From Carya illinoinensis (lineage: Eukaryota > Streptophyta > Magnoliopsida > Fagales > Juglandaceae): a stretch of 64,000 bases of DNA. The stretch is from contig NC_056758.1 in NCBI RefSeq assembly GCF_018687715.1, forward strand, positions 30,546,967 to 30,610,966. The letters are read 5' to 3'. The notes below the pieces were generated by a model. That model worked only from the letters and a program-made list of their open reading frames with translations. It had not been told where the DNA came from and searched no databases. The position numbers were made by a program, and so were the translations under genes. Positions 59,201 through 64,000 of this stretch are shown piece by piece. Numbering within the stretch: the stretch's first letter is position 1; every line of letters starts with the position of its first letter.

Positions 59201-62200
59201 TGTACTTATGTATTATCTCTCACACTAAATTGAGTATAATGTCATGTTTACACGATTAATCCAGAAGAAGTAGTTATACTCAATATCTCAATTGTTCTTT
59301 TAGAGCTGATAAATTCATGACTGATGAAAGTCTGGTTACGCTGGTCTAGTTTTACAGGTTTTCTTAGCCTATTCTAGTTAGCTTGTATTTAGGTGTTTTC
59401 TCTTGTATACTTCCTGTGTACTTGGGTTATGCCTATTTACTTGTCAATAAAATCTCTTATTACAAAAAAAAAAAACCTTTACAAGTTAGACTTTTTAAGC
59501 TAACACGCATATTGAAAATGTGATAATCTTATTTGCAGAGGATATCAATTGGATATCTGTTGGCTTCAATGTCGGAGATCTGGCTAGTTAACAGGATCAC
59601 GGTTGAGTCACCAGCGGCTTTTGTGAGGAAATACTACATTCAGTGGTTAGTTCAAATAGAACACATAATTTCACCGATAGTCATGTTTTTTCATGTGCAA
59701 GGCACTGTCGAGATTTATTGAACTGACTCTACAAACACTTTAAGAGGGTGCTTATTTACTGACTTCTAATATACCGATAGGTTTGGACTAAAGAATTGTA
59801 GATGGAAACAGGAGGGTTAAACTTAGGAGAGTTTTTAAAATTGTGACAAGGGCAGTGCTATGGAGGTGCCCAGGATGGGTGGATACCTGAAGAAAAGTCT
59901 TAGGGAACATGTGTTGAAGTGGAAAAGCAATTCAAAACTTAAACAGGACTGCAATTGAGGTGGTAGTCGTCAACTGGTACTACTGAACAACATGAGAACA
60001 CAAGTCATGGGGTTTGAGGAGATGAAAGTTCAATACCAAACGGATCCATATTTTTATGATGAAACACAATAAATGATCTAACAGGAAATGACCTACATAC
60101 TCTCATGTCAAAAAGATATTTTTAATTTGGTTATATATGTTTTAGGCTTCTTCAGTGACAAGATTTTCACAAAATAATATGTTTCTTGTCTTGCATTTGA
60201 TATTTCAAGTGCTAGTTTTTGGTTAACCATGCAGGATATTTGCTGTCTTGCTATGCTCAATTTACATGTGCTTGCTATATGGCCTCTATGTACCAAACTG
60301 GGAATTTGAAGCTTCGAGCATGAATTATTCTGCTTATGCATCTGGTTCTCAAATTGTGAGTTGAACCATACAATTTTTTGAAGTTCTCATTGGCAATCTT
60401 GATTGGTTGTTAGCATTAATTATTGGATGCATTTTTCTATGGATAAAACATTTCTTTATAGGCTTCCATCCACTTTTATGTATTTGCATGAGCCTTTTGG
60501 CTTACATGTTGATACTCTTTCACACAAGTGAGTCTTTTTTTTTTTTTTTTCAATTTATTTATAATCTTAATAAGCTGTGAGTTTGAGATGTTCATTTGAA
60601 CCCCTCCCCCGCTCCCTGCCTCTTCCTTCCTGCTTTATGTGTTGGACATTTTATCATTGCTGTTATATTTTCTTCTTTTATTTTTGACATTGGGAGAGGG
60701 GGACGATTCAGCTTTTGTTCACATCTTGTCTCTTGCTTCTCATTCCTAAAACATAACAACGAATCCAATCGAAATGCTATGATTACGTGTAACGCCCCAA
60801 TAGAAAGCCCAAACCACATGGCCTATACTCCAAAAGGATTAGTCAATGATATAATTGGAGCCCTATTGGAACCTTATAAAGAGCAAGAACTTCTCATTCC
60901 CAAGCAATGTGGGATCCCATATACCACCTACCTTCAATCTTATCATATGAGAGTATCACAATTATTTATAACGCCCCAATAGAAGGCCCAAAATACATGG
61001 CCTATACTCCAAAAGGACTAGTCAATGATACAATTGGAGCCCCATTGGAACCTTATAAAGACCAAAAACTTCTCTTTCCCAAGCAATGTGGGATCCCATA
61101 CACCACCTACCTTCAATCTTATCATATGGGAGTATCACACTACGCTAATTGTCATTGCTATCAGATGAACTATTATATCCTCCAAGATTCATTTGCTCTT
61201 GTTTTCCTTTTGGCTGGAAATTTTATTCTCCAATTTGCAATAAGAGAGTGTGATATCAAGTAGAAATGCCACAGAAGAGCCGGCAGCTTTGACTGTGCTG
61301 TTGAATCTGAAGGTGATACTTCAGCAGTTCTTCAGGCCTTATTCATCAAATGCTATGTTTTTTCTTAGCAGGAATGAGATCTATGCTGTGAGGACATGTA
61401 ACTGGTGATATAATGGAATGATAACATAATAAATGGAAACCATATTTTTACAGAATAGGTAAAGGAAATACATATGCTATCTTATGGAGACAATGTTCTC
61501 TACCATGCTTCCCACATGTTTGCAGATAAGCTGATGGTTAATTTTTTCTGTGTTTCTTCTCTTCCTTTACATTGAATGGAACTTTTTGTTTTGGTTATTC
61601 TTGAGTAGAACTAATTTGAAAAATACATTGCTCAATAGGTTCATTGTGAGGTGAGGGGCAGTCTTGAGCCTTCTTGTAATGCAGTTGGCTTGATTGATCG
61701 AATTCTTATTGGTGAACGTCATCTTTATCAACGTCCTGTGTATAGAAGAACGAAGGTTATTAGATTAGTTCATTAGTGATAACTGCTTCCTTGAACTCCC
61801 TATCAGTACTTTCTAGTCTTTGATCATGCAATGAATCTTAAATCTTAATCTATGTTGTCCTCTCAGGAATGCAGTGTTAATTCTCCTGACTATGGACCTC
61901 TGCCTCCAAATTCACCTGGCTGGTGCCTTGCACCGTTTGATCCAGAGGGCATCTTAAGGTTGGATGACTGCTTTTCTTCTCTCTGTTTCCCTTGTCCTTT
62001 TTATTGCTACTGTTCACTAGTGCAATATTGTCATTGATATGCATAGGAGAAAGCACTTAGATGCATAGTTTATATCTAAATGCTCATTAACAACTTTCTC
62101 TGTTCCAATTTTCTGAGCACGGAATGCACTGAAGACATAATAGGGTCATTGATTATCATCCCCATTGATAGGTTCTCGTACCAAGTTGCTCATTTGTTTT

Positions 62201-63516
62201 GTTGTACAAATTTTCAGTTCATTAATGGCAGCTATCACATGTTTTGTGGGATTGCAGTTTGGGCACATACTTTTACATTTTAAGGTACAATGATTGTTGT
62301 TGCTTCTTGACATGTATGCATATGTAAAATAAGACACTTTTTATTCACATTTTTCTCAGCATAAGGTGGTACTTTGATGGCTTTTATTTAACAATATAGT
62401 GATCTTTTTGCTGCAGTGCCACATGCAGAGGGTATTTTTGTGGACTATGTTATCGCTTCCTCTACTAATTGCAGGATATGTTTTGGAGTTTCTAGGTATA
62501 TTGTTGTTACAACGATCTGTTTCACATCTTTTAGCTTTTTAGGAATTTATTTCTTTTCCTCCAACTAATGGCTGTAAGGTATATCAGGTGTTCCTTTCTG
62601 TAAACCACTCTATACGTTGAGCTATATGTGCATCACAGCAGGCGCATCAGGCTTGTTCCTAACCAGTATCTTTTACATAGTGAGTTTGTGCTTATGGATA
62701 GTATTTCCTGCTTAATAACCTAGTATGCCCATGAATCATGATATAAAATTGGCCCAAGTTTATTTTACTATGACATCCCAGAAAACAAAAATGTTTGCAT
62801 GTTTAATTGAACCATATCTCCCTCTCTGAGAATTAAACTCTTTCAAATACAGGTTGATGTCAAACTTTACAGAAAGCCTACAATGTTACTAGAATGGATG
62901 GGGATGAATGCTCTCATTGTATACGCTGTGGCTGCTTGTGACCTTTTTCCGGCTGCTCTGCAAGGTTTCTATTGGCGCTCACCTAAAAACAACCTGGTAA
63001 ATTTTGTAAGACAAACATTTACCTGTGCCAGTAAGTTTAGACAAGGCCTAAGTATTTATTGAACCGGAAAAAGAATCCCCCCACCACACCCCACTCCACT
63101 CCACCGTCTGTCATCGTGTTACATTAACGTAAACATTTTTATTTTTTTATTTTTAATTTTTTATGTTCTTACTTGTGAAGTTGGTTTGTATGACCTGCTA
63201 GATGTGTAAATGTGGACAAACAATATTACTGAAGTTTCTTCATTAGCAGTGAAGTGTCATTTAGTAAATCTTAGTAGATAAATGGGGGCCTTGTGCAAAC
63301 ATAATTGATTTATAGGTTGATTTGGCACATTATCTGGTTGATAGACTAATAGTTTGAACTGAATGTGGCATTTAGGTGGATGGCACGGAATTGTTAATGC
63401 AGGCCATGCTTCATTCCAGAAAGTGGGGTACCTTGGCGTTTGTACTACTGGAAATTTTATTTTGGGGCCTCGTTGCAGGTTTCCTCCACATGAAAGGCGT
63501 ATATGTAAAACTGTAA
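56288..63516 (+). CDS. Heparan-alpha-glucosaminide N-acetyltransferase-like membrane protein
   Basis: A plant member of the HGSNAT/DUF1624 family. Animal members move acetyl groups from acetyl-CoA across the lysosomal membrane; the plant substrate is unknown to me. Thirteen exons: 56288-56482, 56908-57045, 57505-57586, 57978-58054, 59539-59645, 60235-60355, 61639-61755, 61867-61958, 62218-62284, 62417-62495, 62588-62679, 62853-62996 and 63376-63516. All are GT-AG and total 1452 nt, 483 residues. A polar N-terminus precedes RLASLDVFRGLTVA. NHSPWFGVTLADFVMPFFLF holds the His that aligns with the proposed acetyl-carrier His of the animal enzyme. About nine to ten further hydrophobic segments follow, including KLFLLGLFLQGGYF, FAVLLCSIYMCLLYGLY and the C-terminal LLEILFWGLVAGFLHM. 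A second ATG at 56333 (MADEQREPLL) could also be the start. I see no damage. Confidence 0.93.
57081..57288. repeat. 104-bp tandem duplication in acyltransferase intron 2
   Basis: Copies at 57081-57184 and 57185-57288 differ at only about two positions. The unit includes CCCCCGCATGGTCTATG and TTTGACTACAGGTGTTTTAG; the latter carries an AG-acceptor-like string that is now doubled within the intron. Confidence 0.95.
59355..59474 (+). mobile_element. 3' tail of a LINE, 5'-truncated
   Basis: A short stretch ends TTGTATACTTCCTGTGTACT, TGCCTATTTACTTGTCAATA and then AAATCTCTTATTAC plus an A-run of about 12. This matches the typical 3' end of plant L1-type LINEs as I remember it. It lies in the long intron 4 of the acyltransferase gene. 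There is no coding part, and target-site duplications are not clear. Confidence 0.5.
60788..61139. mobile_element. TRIM-like LTR pair in acyltransferase intron 6
   Basis: Two 173-bp direct repeats (60788-60960 and 60967-61139) are separated by six bases. The first runs TGTAACGCCCCAATAG... to GAGTATCACA; the second starts TATAACGCCCC and ends the same way. The flanks are TTACG before and CTACG after, a likely slightly diverged 5-bp duplication. TGT...ACA ends and direct-repeat structure suggest LTRs, but there is almost no internal domain. Confidence 0.6.
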
Positions 63517-64000
63517 AGGAATAGCGTATATATATTGTAACCCCCTGTGAATGACAATTTTTTCCATTCTACATCAGCGTTTCGAATTTTTCTAGCATCG
63601 TCTTGTTTCGGCTTTGGTGTCAGTCGACTGACCACAAGCTGAAGTTCCTAACTATTTATTAAACACTCAGCAATTGTAGCAGATATAGGTGGCTGCCACT
63701 CTTTCCGGGAGTGTCACGAAGGAAGAGTCCGTTCAAACATTCCACACACACAATGTGTATAAGGGTAATGATTATGCAATCTGTGAAATTGCTTTGTTAA
63801 AAAGAAGAAATGAAAAAGTATGAAAAGAAAAATATTCTATTTTTAGCAAGATTCATTCTTTTTTATTATTAATTTTTTTTTTAAATTTTTATAAAGGATT
63901 TGTGCAAGGTTTGTACATTTTAGATTTGTACTTAAGATTACTTAAGTGTGTAAAGATATTTGAAATTATTAGTACTTCCGAATTATGGATCAAATGGTAG
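63517..64000 (+). other. 3' flank of the acyltransferase gene
   Basis: Probable 3' untranslated region followed by AT-rich DNA to the end of the window. I see no further gene. Confidence 0.5.

Noticed and set aside
60596..61263. Two similar proteins repeated in tandem in an acyltransferase intron
   Set aside because: The frames follow the 173-bp LTR-like direct repeat and are not coding.

Overview
The window reads as nuclear DNA of a flowering plant: genes are split by many short GT-AG introns, the flanks are AT-rich, and roughly half of the sequence is LTR retrotransposons and small foldback repeats. The proteins are eudicot-like. A short AT-rich repeat that recurs across the window (GAGATGAGATGAG...TTTAAAATTTGAAAAAGTTAAATTG type) reminds me of walnut/hickory/oak genomes (Fagales), but I cannot verify the species.

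Layout. 1-6660: gene-free flank, then an old Copia element on the minus strand (A, 1886-6657). 6660-14530: a minus-strand membrane GTPase-like gene that looks decayed (8204-10680), then a 1.8-kb tandem duplication. 14549-30671: a nest three deep. An old Copia element (B, LTRs 14554-14963 and 30257-30666) has received a younger Tork-type Copia (C, 15031-20109) and a 3.6-kb solo LTR (D, 21749-25331); all three insertions have matching 5-bp target-site duplications. 30672-37030: an intact ten-exon importin-alpha gene on the minus strand (33118-36825). 37390-38500: a cluster of foldback repeats. 39777-44524: a heavily decayed Copia on the plus strand (E). 45374-55078: an intact nine-exon class-I aminotransferase gene, whose fifth intron holds a nearly intact Tork Copia on the opposite strand (F, 48159-53653). 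56288-63516: an intact thirteen-exon gene for a membrane protein of the heparan-alpha-glucosaminide N-acetyltransferase family.

The three intact genes are unrelated housekeeping or metabolic functions (nuclear import, amino-acid transamination, membrane acyl transfer) and form no operon or obvious cluster. Their reconstructed coding sequences close in frame at 530, 407 and 483 residues, which supports the exon models.

I found no convincing new defence or metabolic system. The most interesting signals are in the mobile DNA. TATA boxes lie inside inverted repeats in two different LTR families. A transcribed palindromic stem is conserved between elements C and F. GC-rich palindromic arrays occur in the non-coding parts of three elements. 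Trp-to-stop or active-site lesions of the G-to-A type have silenced otherwise intact polyproteins. A small LTR dimer with a likely target-site duplication sits in an intron.
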